From Thelephora terrestris (lineage: Eukaryota; Basidiomycota; Agaricomycetes; Thelephorales; Thelephoraceae), in assembly GCA_015956445.1 (NCBI GenBank), contig WIUZ02000012.1, forward strand, positions 124,001-188,000: 64,000 nucleotides of DNA. The letters run 5' to 3'. Shown here piece by piece: positions 35,958 through 48,279 of the stretch. How positions within the stretch are numbered: the stretch's first letter is position 1; each line of letters starts with the position of its first letter. Under the pieces are notes generated by a model that was not told where the DNA came from, made no database searches, and worked only from the letters and a program-made list of their open reading frames with translations. The translations under genes were made by a program, and so were the position numbers.

Positions 35958-36511
35958 GGCTGGACTGAGTCCGGGTGTGTGGATGTGAAGATGCAAGTAA
36001 TAACCGGAGAATGCGGTGCATCCTCCGGTAATTCGTTTAATGATCACAGCCTCAGTCACTCATCCTCTCCTCGTTTTCTGCCAGACCGGAGGATTTCGCA
36101 GACGAACAGTCACCGTACGCTGTGCGATCCGATGCACTTGTTCACCTTGTCCTTAACCCACAAACAGTCGAGGGCGGGCTGTGCGCAGTTGTCTGCATAC
36201 GCGCGCACGTCTATATCCCTTGAACCCTGGCTGTCCGACAGGCCTGTCCACTGGCGCTACTTATGACCTCCCGGTTCACGTCCTGGGTTGTTAATCCCTA
36301 CCGGCTTCATGTCTGCCTAACGAATTGCCGTTCATCCGGTGCTGTGCTTTCCCTACATATATTTTCGCCCAACAATTATCTCGCTCGACGCCTCTCTTTG
36401 ATGAATTCGTTTCGTAGATCCGCACCTTACTGCCCCACCGCCAGCACTTGACCTTCCATAGTATATATGTCTCTTTCTCCCCATTTTATTCTCCCTACTC
36501 CCCTGTACATT
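35958..36511. other. Divergent intergenic region RVB1 / C2H2 gene
   Basis: About 550 bp holding both promoters. Pyrimidine-rich runs (ctctttctcccc, ttctccctactccc) directly precede the plus-strand ATG at 36512, as in many fungal promoters. No coding signal. Confidence 0.5.
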
Positions 36512-37464
36512 ATGACTTCCCGTTCCGTTCAGCCTCTCCCCGGTATCCGCGAGCTCTTCCCAGGTACGTGCTCCATCGCCCCCATCTCTTCCCCGCTAAT
36601 CCTTTGCTTACAGACCTTTTCTATCAACGACCCACGTCTATTCCCCATTCTTCCCCCGTTTACGACCGATACGTGAGTTTCCCTCTCTCCCTCCCTTCTT
36701 TTCTTCATCCTCAAACGTTTCCAGCCCACCAACGCTTTCTTGCCAATGCCCCGCCACTTTCAACCCCACTCCAATCACTCCACTGCCCAAGTCACAGCAA
36801 CCACCACCTCCGATCAAAGTTCTCGATGCTATACACGCGCTCCTCCCCACGTGCAGCCTCATACAACCCACGCGCCAACACTGCGATGGCCCGACCAAAA
36901 CCCTGTTTCCAGTACACCCCCGAGATCCCCCTCTCCAGAGTTCCCCCCTCAGTCTCTCCAACACCTCCAACATCCTGCCGGTCCATCCAGCCTCCCCGAC
37001 AACGATCAGCTAAGCTCGCCTATGACATCATCCCCCCAAGCACCATCCCCTTCCACCGAACATCCATCCCAGTCCACTTCTTTTGATCAACGGTCACTAG
37101 AATCAAATTCCGCCAAAAAACGACACAAGTGTGACGTCTGCGGTTCCTACTGGGGTCGCCCTAGCTCTCTGAAAATACACATGGTCAGTCACACTGGTAA
37201 AAAAGGTCTGCACCTCCTTCATCTTTCTATCCTCCTATTTCCAGCCAAGCTGACGTCGGCCGCTCAGAGTTCGTCTGTTCAATCTGTAACCAAGACTTTG
37301 GCGTAAAATCGAATTACACCAGACACATCAGAGTCCATCACAAAGATTCAAGTGAAGGCATCCAGACCCGGGCAGCCGGTCGCCGCCGCCGTGGCTCACG
37401 CAGAACTCGGGACGCCGGTCCCGTACGATTCGTAGACGAAGGCACTAGGTTTCAAGGACACTAA
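36512..37464 (+). CDS. C2H2 zinc-finger protein
   Basis: Exons are 36512-36563, 36614-36672, 36725-37196 and 37250-37464 (265 aa). N-terminal MTSRSVQPLPGIRELFPD is a conserved-looking motif (LPGIRELF) seen in several fungal C2H2 regulators. A Pro/Ser/Thr-rich region follows, then two fingers: KCDVCGSYWGRPSSLKIH...SH and FVCSICNQDFGVKSNYTRH...HH. The tail is basic (GRRRRGSRRTR). The linker between the fingers depends on intron 3; I chose donor 37197 (GTAAAA) and acceptor 37249, but donor 37203 would add two residues. Likely a nuclear transcription factor; the target is unknown. Confidence 0.8.
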
Positions 37465-37736
37465 CACCATTCTCTCTCTCCCCCCTGAGCCTGAACGCCC
37501 GCCTGCTTTACTTATTTGCTTTCTCTTCCTTTGCTATCGTGCACGAATCGGTCCTTGATAATCGCATTTATAGACAGTCTTAACCGTGTCGCAATATTCC
37601 GTTATGTAGCCTATCGCGTAGCATGTAGTATTTATAGTCTATGTATGTGCATCTGTAACCATCTCCAGGAAAGATTCGTACTTGTGATCGACTTCATCTC
37701 TTCCCGATACCCTCAGATTTTTATTAGACGATATCA

Positions 37737-38874
37737 ATGTCGCCCTCATCCAACAGCGGTCAGCTTTCCCCAATCGCTGTATAGCGCGTGCTAAACGTGC
37801 CCGATCTCAGTGCTCGTTGGTGTCATCGGAGGCAGCGGGCTCTACCACCTGGATAACCTTACTTTTGTGTGGGTCGCGATCGCTCCCATCTCAGTCGCTG
37901 GAACTCTCTGACATCTCCAAGCGAGGCAGTCAACCCGGTTACCGTACGTAACGTTCTAATCGGCCGATTATCATCTCATCGCATTACCTAACAGCCTTGG
38001 GGCTTGCCCAGTTCCCCGATAACCATCTGTTCTTTGCCATCCGGCACAAAGATCGCTTTCCTAGCTCGTCATGGCAAAGCCCACAACATCTCCCCGAGTA
38101 ATGTTCCATCCCGAGCAAATATTTCCGCTCTCAAATCCCTCGGTGTCAAGGCAATCCTAGCCTTCTCCGCAGTTGGCTCGCTCCGCGAAGAGATTGCCCC
38201 CGGAGACTTCATTCTCCCTTCCCAGGTCATTGATCGCACGAAGGGCATCCGTCCGGTGAGCTTCTTTGACGGAACGAACGTTGTCGCCCATGCCTCCTTT
38301 GGTGATCCCTTCAGCACCAAACTTGTCACTTGGTTAGAGAGCCAAGTAAGGCAGGCATTGGAAGAGGAGGGCAGGGGCGTGAAACTCCACACGAACAAAA
38401 CCATCATCTGTATCGAAGGGCCCCAGTTTTCAACCCGTGCAGAGAGCAACATGTACAGAAGTTGGGGTGCTGACCTGATCAATATGAGCGTCTTGCCTGA
38501 ATCCAAGTTGGCTAGGGAGGCAGAACTGGGGTACGGTCGCCTGTCTTATATCCTTCATCCCCTTTCTCACACGAACCTTCTCAAGATACGCCCTCATCGC
38601 TACCTCGACGGATTATGACTCGTGGCGACCAAACACGGATGCGGTCACCACGGACGAGGTGCTCAAAACCTTGCGGTCAAACGCAGACACTTCCAGGCAC
38701 GTCGCCGTCAACATCCTTGAGAATCTGCATGATGCGGCAAGCAAGGGCGATATTCTGACCGAAGCGGTCGGGTCCATGAAATTCTCGATAATGCCCCGGA
38801 GTGAAGGGCACAACGAGGAAGATATTCGCAAACTTAGTCATGTCCTCCCAGAGTACTACTTTCGGAATGTGTAG
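37737..38874 (+). CDS. MEU1: S-methyl-5'-thioadenosine phosphorylase
   Basis: Exons are 37737-37758, 37811-37868, 37922-37943, 37995-38530 and 38586-38874 (308 aa). Cleaves MTA to adenine and methylthioribose-1-phosphate in methionine salvage. Motifs: [71 protein letters not shown] and [17 protein letters not shown]. The first exon encodes only MSPSSNS and joins VLVGVIGG in frame; no in-frame ATG exists next to that block, so the small exon is required. Exon 3 is 22 nt. Only 56 bp separate it from the next start on the same strand. Confidence 0.93.
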
Positions 38875-38930
38875 CACGTGACTTGATAACCTCAGCTTCT
38901 TCCACTCATCGTCACTCATCATTTCGGTCC

Positions 38931-40123
38931 ATGGCCTCCGTCTTGGACTCGACCTCGACGACGACAAATAATCTCATAGGTAGCCCAGGTCAGACGGACG
39001 TTCGAATCCGAACTTGAGCTTTGACCTAAAATCTAATCAAACAGAGCCACCGCGTTTGTCTCTTGTGATTGATAAACCACCGTCGTCTTCGCCCTTTCCA
39101 TCCCCGTCTTCTTCGTTTTTACCTCCGCCCAGGCCTGGTGCTCACGAGTTTGCGTGCAAACCTCCCCCTTCCTCCAGATTTAGTCGAAAGAAGAGTATTT
39201 TGAAAGAGGACGTCCCTGACAACCAACCCACCCAGGATCAGCAACCACAAGGAGAAACGATGGTGGACAAAAATATCAACGAGTCCCGGAACTCTTCAAC
39301 GTCTACCCCCACTCGCGATTCACAGCTCTTGTCGTCGAGGCCCGCCCCACCTTCCCCTGCAATCTCCCGCCGAGCGTCGGCCGCCCTCTCACAGAGGTCG
39401 ACCTCGTCTGGGTCAGAGATCGCGCGCATGTCCTCCCCTTCGAATCTCAAGCGACTCTCTAAACTTAACCAGGAAGTCAAGTTCGAAACTTGCTCTCCTG
39501 AACCTCAACACACGACCACTGAGCCACGGCGATCGCTCCTGGTTAAGATTCGTGACTTTGCTTTCCCTACTACCGACGACCGGTTCAGCGGTCGAGGTCC
39601 GGATGCGCCTCGGGCTAACAGGCATAGCCAGACGGGATCTGAGTCCTCCTCGGATGACGATAGCGACTCGGATGGGAGACGCAACAGCGGATGGGGAGGT
39701 TTCTCGTGGTCCGGGATCACCAATCGACTGAGTTGGTCCTCATTCAGCGGTGGGAAACAACAGTCATCTGATGGCACAGAACCTCCGTCAAAGACGGATT
39801 TTGACCGCAATTTTGATGTTTCTTCTCCCGCCGAGGAAAAACGTGCATTCTCGTACGATGGGGCTGACGAAGACGAAGGAAACTACGATGGGGCAGGAGG
39901 AGACGAAGATGACGGTGGCCCTCTTGTCCCTGGCAGATACCGCGCGCTGTATGCTTTTGAACCTGAGGGGACCGCAGAGATGGCGTTGGAGGAGGACCAG
40001 GTGGTGTACGTTATCGGTCGAGGTGGTGGTGTCGGTTGGGCGGTCGCAGAGAAGGGGGACGGGGGACATGCCCTCGTTCCGGAGAGCTACCTCGAGCTTG
40101 TTGAGGCTTCACGAGAACAATAA
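38931..40123 (+). CDS. SH3-domain protein, Nbp2/Skb5-like
   Basis: Exons are 38931-38979 and 39045-40123 (375 aa). Residues 1-300 are Ser/Pro-rich and disordered with an acidic patch near 285-300. A single SH3 domain occupies the C-terminus (about 306-370): RYRALYAFEPEGTAEMALEE, then VVYVIGRGGGVGWAVAE and HALVPESYLELV. ALYxF, the Trp of GVGWAVAE and the P-x-x-Y of VPESYLEL mark the ligand groove. One C-terminal SH3 after a long linker resembles yeast Nbp2 and fission-yeast Skb5, which tether phosphatases or PAK kinases; this is inferred from layout only. Confidence 0.82.
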
Positions 40124-40260
40124 TTTGCTTTGTCTGTTGTTTTTCCTTGTACGCTTAAGTACAATATATAGTGCTAGAAATTATCAGCGTGTGAAACATC
40201 GTTCGACCTTTAAAAGCCTTCAAATCTCGTCCCATCTTGGTTTTCCCCTCACCACCAGCA

Positions 40261-41624
40261 ATGGCGAAACAGAGATTCGAGAACGTGTACCCTCGCATTA
40301 GATCAGAGCTGATCGACCATATCACTGCCCAGGGCATGCCTGAGGAGGCCATCCAGTGGTATACTAGAGTGCGTGCCGCTTTCGGCGTCCTAGCATGTGC
40401 TCATCCTGTACAGAACCTCGACTACAACGTACCAGGCGGAAAGCTCAACAGAGGAATTTCGGTCGTAGACTCGCTAGAGGTCCTTAAGGGTTCAAGCCTA
40501 ACCGAGGACGAATACGAGAAAGCCGCCATCCTCGGTTGGTGTGTTGAGCTCGTGAGTTTTCATATAACAGGTAGTTCCTTCTTTCCTGAAGAGATCGCAC
40601 AGTTGCAAGCGTTCTTCCTCGTTTCCGACGATGTCATGGACTCTTCGGTCACCCGTCGAGGGCAACCATGCTGGTACAAGAATCCCGAAGTCGGCCTGAT
40701 CGCCATAAACGACGCGTTCATGCTCGAGGCTGCGATTTACCTCCTCATCAAGAATCATTTCAGACAAGAGAGCTATTACATTGACCTTGTCGAGCTCTTT
40801 CATGAGACGACTCACCAAACGGAAATCGGGCAGCTCATCGATTTGATCACTGCTCCTGAAGATCGCGTAGATCTATCAAAGTTCAATCTGACAAAGTGTG
40901 TCGATCGTTTTTGGTGCTTTCACCGTCTGACCCATGTGCAGGCATCGACTGATTGTGGTCTACAAGACCGCTTTCTATTCCTTCTATCTTCCGGTGGCTC
41001 TGGCCATGCACATGGCCAGGATTCCAGACTCATACCCAAGCCAGGTATCCCCCAACGAGACTATAAAGCCATATGACGTCGCCCTTTCCATCCTGCTCCA
41101 GATTGGGGAGTATTTCCAGATCCAGGACGACTTCCTGGACTACCACATTCCGGCCGAGCTGTTAGGCAAGGTCGGTACAGGTATGAAAGTCGGCCTCGGA
41201 TGAGATCCAGCGAAAGCTGACGCTCGACTAAGATATTCTGGACAACAAGTGCTCTTGGGTGATCAACACCGCCCTTGCGGTCCTGGATACTACGGGAGCC
41301 ACTCGGTCTTTGACACCTCCATCATACGCAATGGACAACAACAGTGCGTTCAACAAGATTAGAGAGACTGTTTCTGCGAAGCGCAAAGAGGAGATTCGTA
41401 CGATCCTCGACGAGAACTACGGACGAAAGGATGGCGAGAAGGAGGCACGAGTGAAGACCGTGTTTAATGAGCTGGACATCGCGGGGATTTACAACGAGTA
41501 CGAAGAGGGAGTTTACATCAAGCTGAAGGGTGAGATCGAGAAGATACCAGAGGGATCTGGACTCGTGCTTCGTAGAGATGTGTTTACCAAGTTCTTGAAT
41601 AAGATCTACAAGAGACAGAAGTAG
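40261..41624 (+). CDS. ERG20: Farnesyl pyrophosphate synthase
   Basis: Exons are 40261-40368, 40414-40551, 40603-40895, 40942-41180 and 41233-41624 as read here (389 aa). Makes FPP from IPP and DMAPP for sterols, dolichol and prenylation. First Asp-rich motif FFLVSDDVMD (commonly DDIMD), RRGQPCWYK, GQLIDLIT, then the second motif FQIQDDFLDY, NKCSWVINTAL, LDENYGRKDGEKEARVK and C-terminal FLNKIYKRQK. The usual family length is about 350. A stop-free 87-nt segment (about 41281-41367, GTCCTG...GAGAG) sits between NTALA and VSAKRKEE and may be an in-frame intron; removing it gives 360 aa. Confidence 0.93.
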
Positions 41625-41754
41625 ATTATGTAATATCAATCATTGCTCTTGCTTTCCCCTCCAACGACCACCCTCCGCCGCTTCCGTCGAGCCACACCCC
41701 GCCATCTTCTACCGCCATCACCGCCCCCGCCGACGCCCGCCTTCGAGGACGGAA

Positions 41755-44700
41755 ATGATGGTCTCCGACATGTCTTTGGGTTTCCTACCCGGCACAAATG
41801 CCACCCACTTGACCCCAGTCGATTCCTCGACTGTTTCCCCTCCCCAGGATGCCACAATCGCCCCCTGGGTATCTGCCCAGGACGATGAACCAGTCAGTTT
41901 CTAAATCTCCTCCGCCAACCCCGCGCATTTACCCCCTTTGCAGCCTACTCCCCCCCCAAAACCCAACCAACGACTAATCCCCACCAAATCGTCACTATCT
42001 TCTCTTGTCTTGGGTGGATCCACCCGTTCAGGGAGCCTCGTAAACCTCCCTTACGTTCACCATCGCTCCGGGAGGCCCAGCGATGCCCAAAGCTTTGATT
42101 CGTCCGTTGCCGACTCGTTCGACTCCTCTTTGAGCCTTCCTCATATCGACTCTCGTGCAGAATTGCGGAAACCCAAGTCCTCTATAAACCTGCTTGCCAA
42201 CATGATGAAGAAGCGTTCTCGAAGCAAACTAAGAGACGACACTTCTTCTCTCCGCTCTTTTACACATCCACCAGTCCCCCCTCTGCCCCTCCAAGCCACA
42301 AGGAAGGATAGGTCGATTAAAAGCAAGAAAAAGTCAACCCGGAGTTCCCATTCCGATTCCACCGTCTCCATCAACAACCTCACTACTTCTTCTGAGACAG
42401 TGTTCAGGCTCGACACAAACCTTGACGAGATGGAGGGAATCGTCGATCTAAACCATCACCATGACAGCAGTTCTCTCAGCAGTGGCATCGACAGTCAGCT
42501 TTCCGACGCCAGTTTCCGCCATGTTCCGTACAATTCCCCTCCCACATTCAGTGATCCCTTCTTGCCTTCCTCCTCCGTCGTCAGGCGAAAGCACTACGAC
42601 AACCGGAAGATCTCTCCAAACACTGTTCTTCCGGATATCAATATCTTTAGGGTAGATGACGATGCATCCACTGCTTGGACTGCCCCGGAGAGCTGGGCGG
42701 TCGAGAAGGAGGGCGTGGCAAAACCAGAAGAATACGGGTCAAGTTCTGAAGACGACGCTTCTGCGGTCAATTCCCCAACCCCAGGCCCTCCAATGTCCAC
42801 CTCCAACAAACGTAAATCCCGTCGCAAGACTCAATCCTCGCGTCAGAACGGTGGGAGACCTGGCTCGTCGCATGGCAAAGCGTACAAGATACGGATATAC
42901 CGGGCAAGCAACACCTACCACGTCGTTTCGATCGGTCTCGCTGCCACAGTTGCCGACGTTACATCCCAGCTGATAAAGAAACTGCTTGATTCCGAACGCG
43001 AGGTTCACCGACTTTATTTGAAGGAGAGGAATCGGGAGCGCGTCCTTGCCATGACAGAACGTCCCGCAGACATAATGCGACGGAGGCTCGAACAAGCCGG
43101 TTACACTGCAGCCGACGGACTTGATATGCTAGGTGCCGATGATATGCGTTTCCTGTTAACGTTTGTTTACAAAAGCACCCTCCTCGGCCCTGCAGTAGGA
43201 AAACTCTTTCGTTTCCCTGTATGCTTCGCTCATGCGGCCTCTCTTTTAGGAAGAAGAGTTGACCTTTGACGACTTTGAATACATCGACCTGACCGGGAGG
43301 AGTCTCAAAACTGTACCCGTGGTTCTACACAAGCATGCCGATACAATCAGTGTGCTCAACCTCTCGCGGAATCCTATGCTCGAAATCCCTCTAGACTTCA
43401 TCCAAGGCTGCACAACTCTTCGTGATCTGCGACTATCCTACATGGCGATGAAGAAGGTCCCTCACAGTGTCCGGCATTGTGCTACCCTCCAACGCCTTGA
43501 CCTCTCTTGTAACAGGATTGTAGATCTCGAGGATGCCGCTTTGGACCACCTTTCGGGTTTGACAACGTTGAAAGTTCAGAACAACAGGATCGAGCGACTC
43601 CCTTGGTATTTTCCGCGTCTACGCTCGCTCAAGTTTCTCAACATCTCAAACAATAAGTTCAAGACGTTTCCAGAGGTAGTCACACAGATGGAGGGCCTTA
43701 TGGATCTGGACCTCTCCTTCAATATGATCACCGAACTGCCCGACGGCCTAGGACGCTTGCGGTCATTAGAGAAATTGGTCGTGGTTGGGAATATGATCTC
43801 GAGGGTACCCGATGACTGCAGTCGCCTTTCGAATCTCCGCATTCTCGATTGTAGGAGAAACAAATTGGTCGATCTCACGGCCATCTGTTTGCTTCCGAAA
43901 TTGGAGACTTTAGTCGCAAACCACAATTCCGTCCATATACTAGAACTTTCCCTAGGCCCTTCCGTCACTGAGGTGGACGCATCACACAATGATATCACTA
44001 CACTGACTCTGATCCCCGGTCCAGTCGGACAGCCCTATGCCCTCCTCACCCTCGACATATCTCACGCCAAGTTGTCCAACCTCGATAGCTTTGCTCTCTC
44101 ACACCTCACCTCCCTTCGGCACCTGCTCCTGGACCATAATCGCATTCGCCACATTCCAGATCAAGTTGGAGATCTTCACTCCTTAATCAAACTTTCTTGT
44201 TCGAACAACCAGCTTTTAGCTCTCCCATCAAGTATCGGGAAGTTGCAAAAGCTGGAAATTCTTGATGCCCATAACAACAGCATCGAAGACATCCCAGTGA
44301 CTATCTGGAATTGCGCATCCCTGATTCACGTTAATTTTACTTCAAACCTCATTCACACTTGGCATGAGCCCTCCTCGGGGGTGACTCGCTCCGAATCCTT
44401 GCCCTCGTTACGGACAGGCAGCATCGCTTCAATCCGAAAGGGCTCCACCGTCGGTTCAGTTTTAAACGAGCCTCCGTCTTCTTCCCGCCCTCCTTTGGCC
44501 TACTCACTAGAGCGATTATTCCTGGGGGAGAACAAGTTTGGCGATGAAGCTCTCGGATTACTGGGTTTCTTTATGGAACTCCACGTCCTGAATCTTTCGT
44601 TCAATGAGATCCAGGAATTGCCCCCCTCATTCTTTGGGAACCTCACCAAACTAGAGGAGCTTTATCTGAGCGGAAATAGCCTTTCCACCATTCCAACGGA

Positions 44701-47190
44701 GGACCTCCATCGACTAACACGCCTTCAGGTGTTATTCCTCAACGGCAACAAGTTACAGACTCTCCCGCAGGAATTAGGCAAGATTCAGAGTCTTGCTGCA
44801 CTGGACGTCAGTAGCAATGTGCTCAAGTATAACATCAACAACTGGGAGTTTGACTGGAATTGGTGAGCTTGATGAATCCTCTTGATGAATCCCCTCCATT
44901 GAATCACGCCAATCATGTTATCAGGAACTTCAACCAAAACTTGCGGTATCTGAACCTTTCTGGCAACAAACGCCTCGAGATCAAACCGGATACGAATCCA
45001 AAGCTCTCAAGGGACCAGAACCAGCGAAAAGTGCTTGCAGATTTTTCTGGTCTACTCCAACTCCGGGTCCTGGGGCTTATGGACGTGACGACGGTCTTCG
45101 TTCCAACCATCCCCGACGAACACGAGGACAGGCGCGTCCGCACATCGTCATCGGAAGTTAACCAAATGGCCTACGGGATTGCCGATACCCTTGGAAAGAC
45201 TGACCACGTTACCATGTTCGATCTGGTTCAGCCGCAATTCCGTCAAAATGATAACGAAGCCGTCTTTGCGCTTTTTGGGAGGGCTCAACCGATATCAAGC
45301 AATAACCGGTTCTCGAAATACATCCGTGATAACTTCCTCCCTGTCTTTTCGAAACAGCTAGAAGATCTCCGCGATGGCGGCACAGTTCCAGACGCTCTCC
45401 GTCGAACGTTCCTGCGGCTCAATAAACTGGGATACGACTACTTGCACTCCACCGCATACAACCAGCGCAAAACTTCACACGCTAGCGTTTCCACAACGTA
45501 TTACCCCGAGAAGTCGAGCGGCCGCAGCGGCGCTTCCGGAATTGTCGTCTACGTCTTCGACAAGACCCTCTACGTTGCAAATACCGGTGACTCTCTCGCG
45601 GTCATTTCCCGACATGGACAGGCGGTTATGCTTTCCAGAAAACACGACCCATTCGAAGAGATCGGGAGGATCCGCTCAGCTGAGGGTTGGGTATCGCCGA
45701 AAGGGTTAGTTGGTGATGAGATTGACGTCTCTCGATCCTTTGGCTTCTTCCACCTGCTACCAGTCATCAACGCCGGCCCGGATGTCTTCACCTGGCCCAT
45801 ATCTGAGGTTGACGAGTTCATCATCGTTGGGAACAGGGGGCTTTGGGACTTCGTCTCCCCGCAAACCGCAGTTGACATCGCCCGACAAGAACGGAATGAC
45901 CCTATGATTGCCGCTCAGAAATTGCGCGACTTCGCGATCAGCTACGGGGCAGACGGCAGCACGATGATAATGGTCATAAAAGTCTCCGACATATTGAACC
46001 CCGGACCGCGAGAGATCTTCGGCCCTGGACTACGGGAGTTGACAAGACGCAAGAAAAAGGACGACATCGCCCTCCGCGCGGTACGCCGATTGGACGACGA
46101 AGTCGACGCCCCCATGGGGCACATAGCATTGGTCTTCACCGATATACGAAATTCAACAAGTTTATGGGAGACGAACGCGGGAATGCCAGCCGCGATGAGC
46201 GTACACGGTGACCTTCTTCGTCGGCAACTGCGGATTTGTGGAGGGTACGAGGTCAAGACCGAGGGAGATGCATTCATGTGTTCCTTTCACACCGTCCTCT
46301 CCGCCCTCTTGTGGTGTTTATCAGTCCAAGTTGATCTCCTCAAAGCGGATTGGCCTGCTGACATCCTGGAGAGCGATGAGGGAAGGGAGATTAGGGATCA
46401 GGGAGGCAGGGTGGTCGCGAGGGGCTTGTCCGTTCGGATGGGCATCCATTGCGGTTATCCGGTGTGCGAACCAGATCCTGTAACGCATAGGATGGATTAT
46501 TTTGGCCCGATGGTTAATAGGTCTTCGAGGATCTGCGGCAGCGCAGCAGGGGGCGAGATCATGTGTAGCGCGGACGTGGTTCGGGAAATCAACGCCAAAA
46601 TCCTTGATGTAGGTCCAGAGACTGAATTCTCTTACCTGCAACCTCCTGCGGTGGTGGAGGCGATCCGGGCCATTGGCGTGGTTATGGAGCCGGTAGGGGA
46701 AGTCAAGTTGAAAGGACTGGAAGTTCCGGAACTATTGTCTATCGTCTTGCCTCGGGAGCTCGAGGGGCGCAAGAACATGGAGCAACACGAGGCGATGAGC
46801 GCCCTCACTCCGGACCCCAAAGTCCAGTTTACGGCGGAGCAGGTCCGGGCGCTGGGGATGTTGTGTTTGCGGTTTGAGAGTCTTACCGCATCACAAGTGT
46901 TTAACCCTCTGCCCGACCGGAAGGGAAGTTCATCTGCGTTGTCGGACGACGCTCGGCAGGGTGGACTAGTTCGGTTTGCTGGCAATCCGAATCATCTGCT
47001 ACCTTCCTTCGAGAAGCTTGCGGATGATGAACTGTTGTCGGCCCTCGGCTCGTTAACGGTGCGGATAGAGAATGCGGTGAAGGTGTTGCTGCTTCAACAT
47101 CACACCGGGCAAGGGATTTTTAGTCAAAACGGACAGCTAGACTCGAGCGAAAGGACTTTGGAGCAGTTGATATCGGTACTCTGTTTGTAA
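41755..47190 (+). CDS. CYR1: Adenylate cyclase
   Basis: Exons are 41755-41892, 41944-43194, 43250-44862 and 44925-47190 (1755 aa). Converts ATP to cAMP downstream of Ras and G-alpha. Order: disordered Ser-rich N-terminus (1-350); Ras-association domain about 357-455 (KAYKIRIYRASNTYHVV); about 20 leucine-rich repeats, 470-1050 (LKFLNISNNKFKTFPEVV); PP2C-like domain about 1080-1360 (YVFDKTLYVANTGDS, FIIVGNRGLWDFV); class III cyclase about 1395-1610 (HIALVFTDIRNSTSLWE with the first metal Asp, GYEVKTEGDAFMCSF with the second, VRMGIHCGYPV, DYFGPMVNRSSRI); and a C-terminal helical tail. Shorter than yeast Cyr1 but in the normal basidiomycete form. The ATG chosen joins in frame through a GTCAGT intron. 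Confidence 0.96.
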
Positions 47191-47366
47191 CGGACTCTTC
47201 CCTCATCTGATTCTGTGTATTTTTGCTTGTAATTTCGAGCGAGGTTTGTTTGTTCGGGTTAGACCACGCGCCTGTTGTATCTCTCCCATCTTTCACACGT
47301 TGTAAACCGTGCGTGTGGTCGTAAGACACTGAACTGGTGTTCACATCCATCCCCGGCAGCTCTCTT

Positions 47367-48183
47367 ATGTCCCCCTCTGACGACCTGACCGTTTCCCAGA
47401 CTGCAGATAGTAATCGAGATCACCAAGACGTCCAAACCCTGGTTGGCGATCGGTTTCCATCGAGGAAAACCCAAGGGATCTATCAGCATCCGCCGATTCG
47501 ATCGTTGATCGCGAGGCATTGCGAACAGCTCTCGAGCGGACTTGTGGACATATTCAGAACTGAAGTCGAGAGAGAGGTGAAACAAAGGGTTTCTGAGGTC
47601 ATCGTTTCCGAAGCAAGCACCCTCTGCGAACAGCTGAGGTCCAAAGAAGAAGCTCTTCTTGCCGCAGAAACCCGATGCAAGGATCTACGAGAGCAACTTG
47701 AGCTCAGCAACGAAATGTGTTCTCAACTCCAGGAGAGAGTCAAACGACTGGAGGCCGCAGAGGCAGAACTGAGGGTTGCCTTGAACGAGCAACTTGAAGT
47801 TGTCAGGTCACCTCACCCTTAGATTTTGTTTTCCATTCACCCGCTTCTCTTACAGCAGCGGGCAGGAGTTGATCCTCCCCAACTGGAAAGCAGACATCTC
47901 ACGGTCGTTTACGAAAGGAAGGACAATAGGGTGCTGTGCCGATTATGCGTGTAGGTGGTTTCCCCCTCATCACTGGTCTGATAACTGCTGAGGCACTCGA
48001 CCCAGACATGCTCATTCCAAAGACGAGGCGCTGCCGGTGATTTCGTTTCAAGAGGATGTTAAACCGTCCGCGCTAGCTTGGCACATTCAACACAAGCATC
48101 CACAGGACTGCAGCGTGTTGCTTAACATGGAAGAGGACGAGTTGAGCCAGGTTGCTACAGAAATGAGCCGCGTGGGGAGCTGA
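47367..48183 (+). CDS. Coiled-coil protein with C-terminal Cys/His motif
   Basis: Exons are 47367-47801, 47856-47950 and 48006-48183 (235 aa). Residues about 50-145 are strongly heptad-like (LVDIFRTEVEREVKQRV, LCEQLRSKEEALLAAE, CSQLQERVKRLEAAEAEL). The second and third exons encode RKDNRVLCRLCVHAHS and then ALAWHIQHKHPQDC, a C-x2-C ... H-x3-H spacing that could bind zinc as a single BED/C2H2-like finger. I do not recognise the protein. The 3' intron was placed at 47951-48005 because it has a consensus GTAGGT donor and completes the Cys/His motif in frame. Confidence 0.65.
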
Positions 48184-48279
48184 GGCGTTCAAGTTTTCGT
48201 GGCATCAGACTTGCACTCGCGAAAATTACGTGTATTAAAAGTCTAGGGTAGATTTTGTGGTATAATCTCCTGCATCCAT

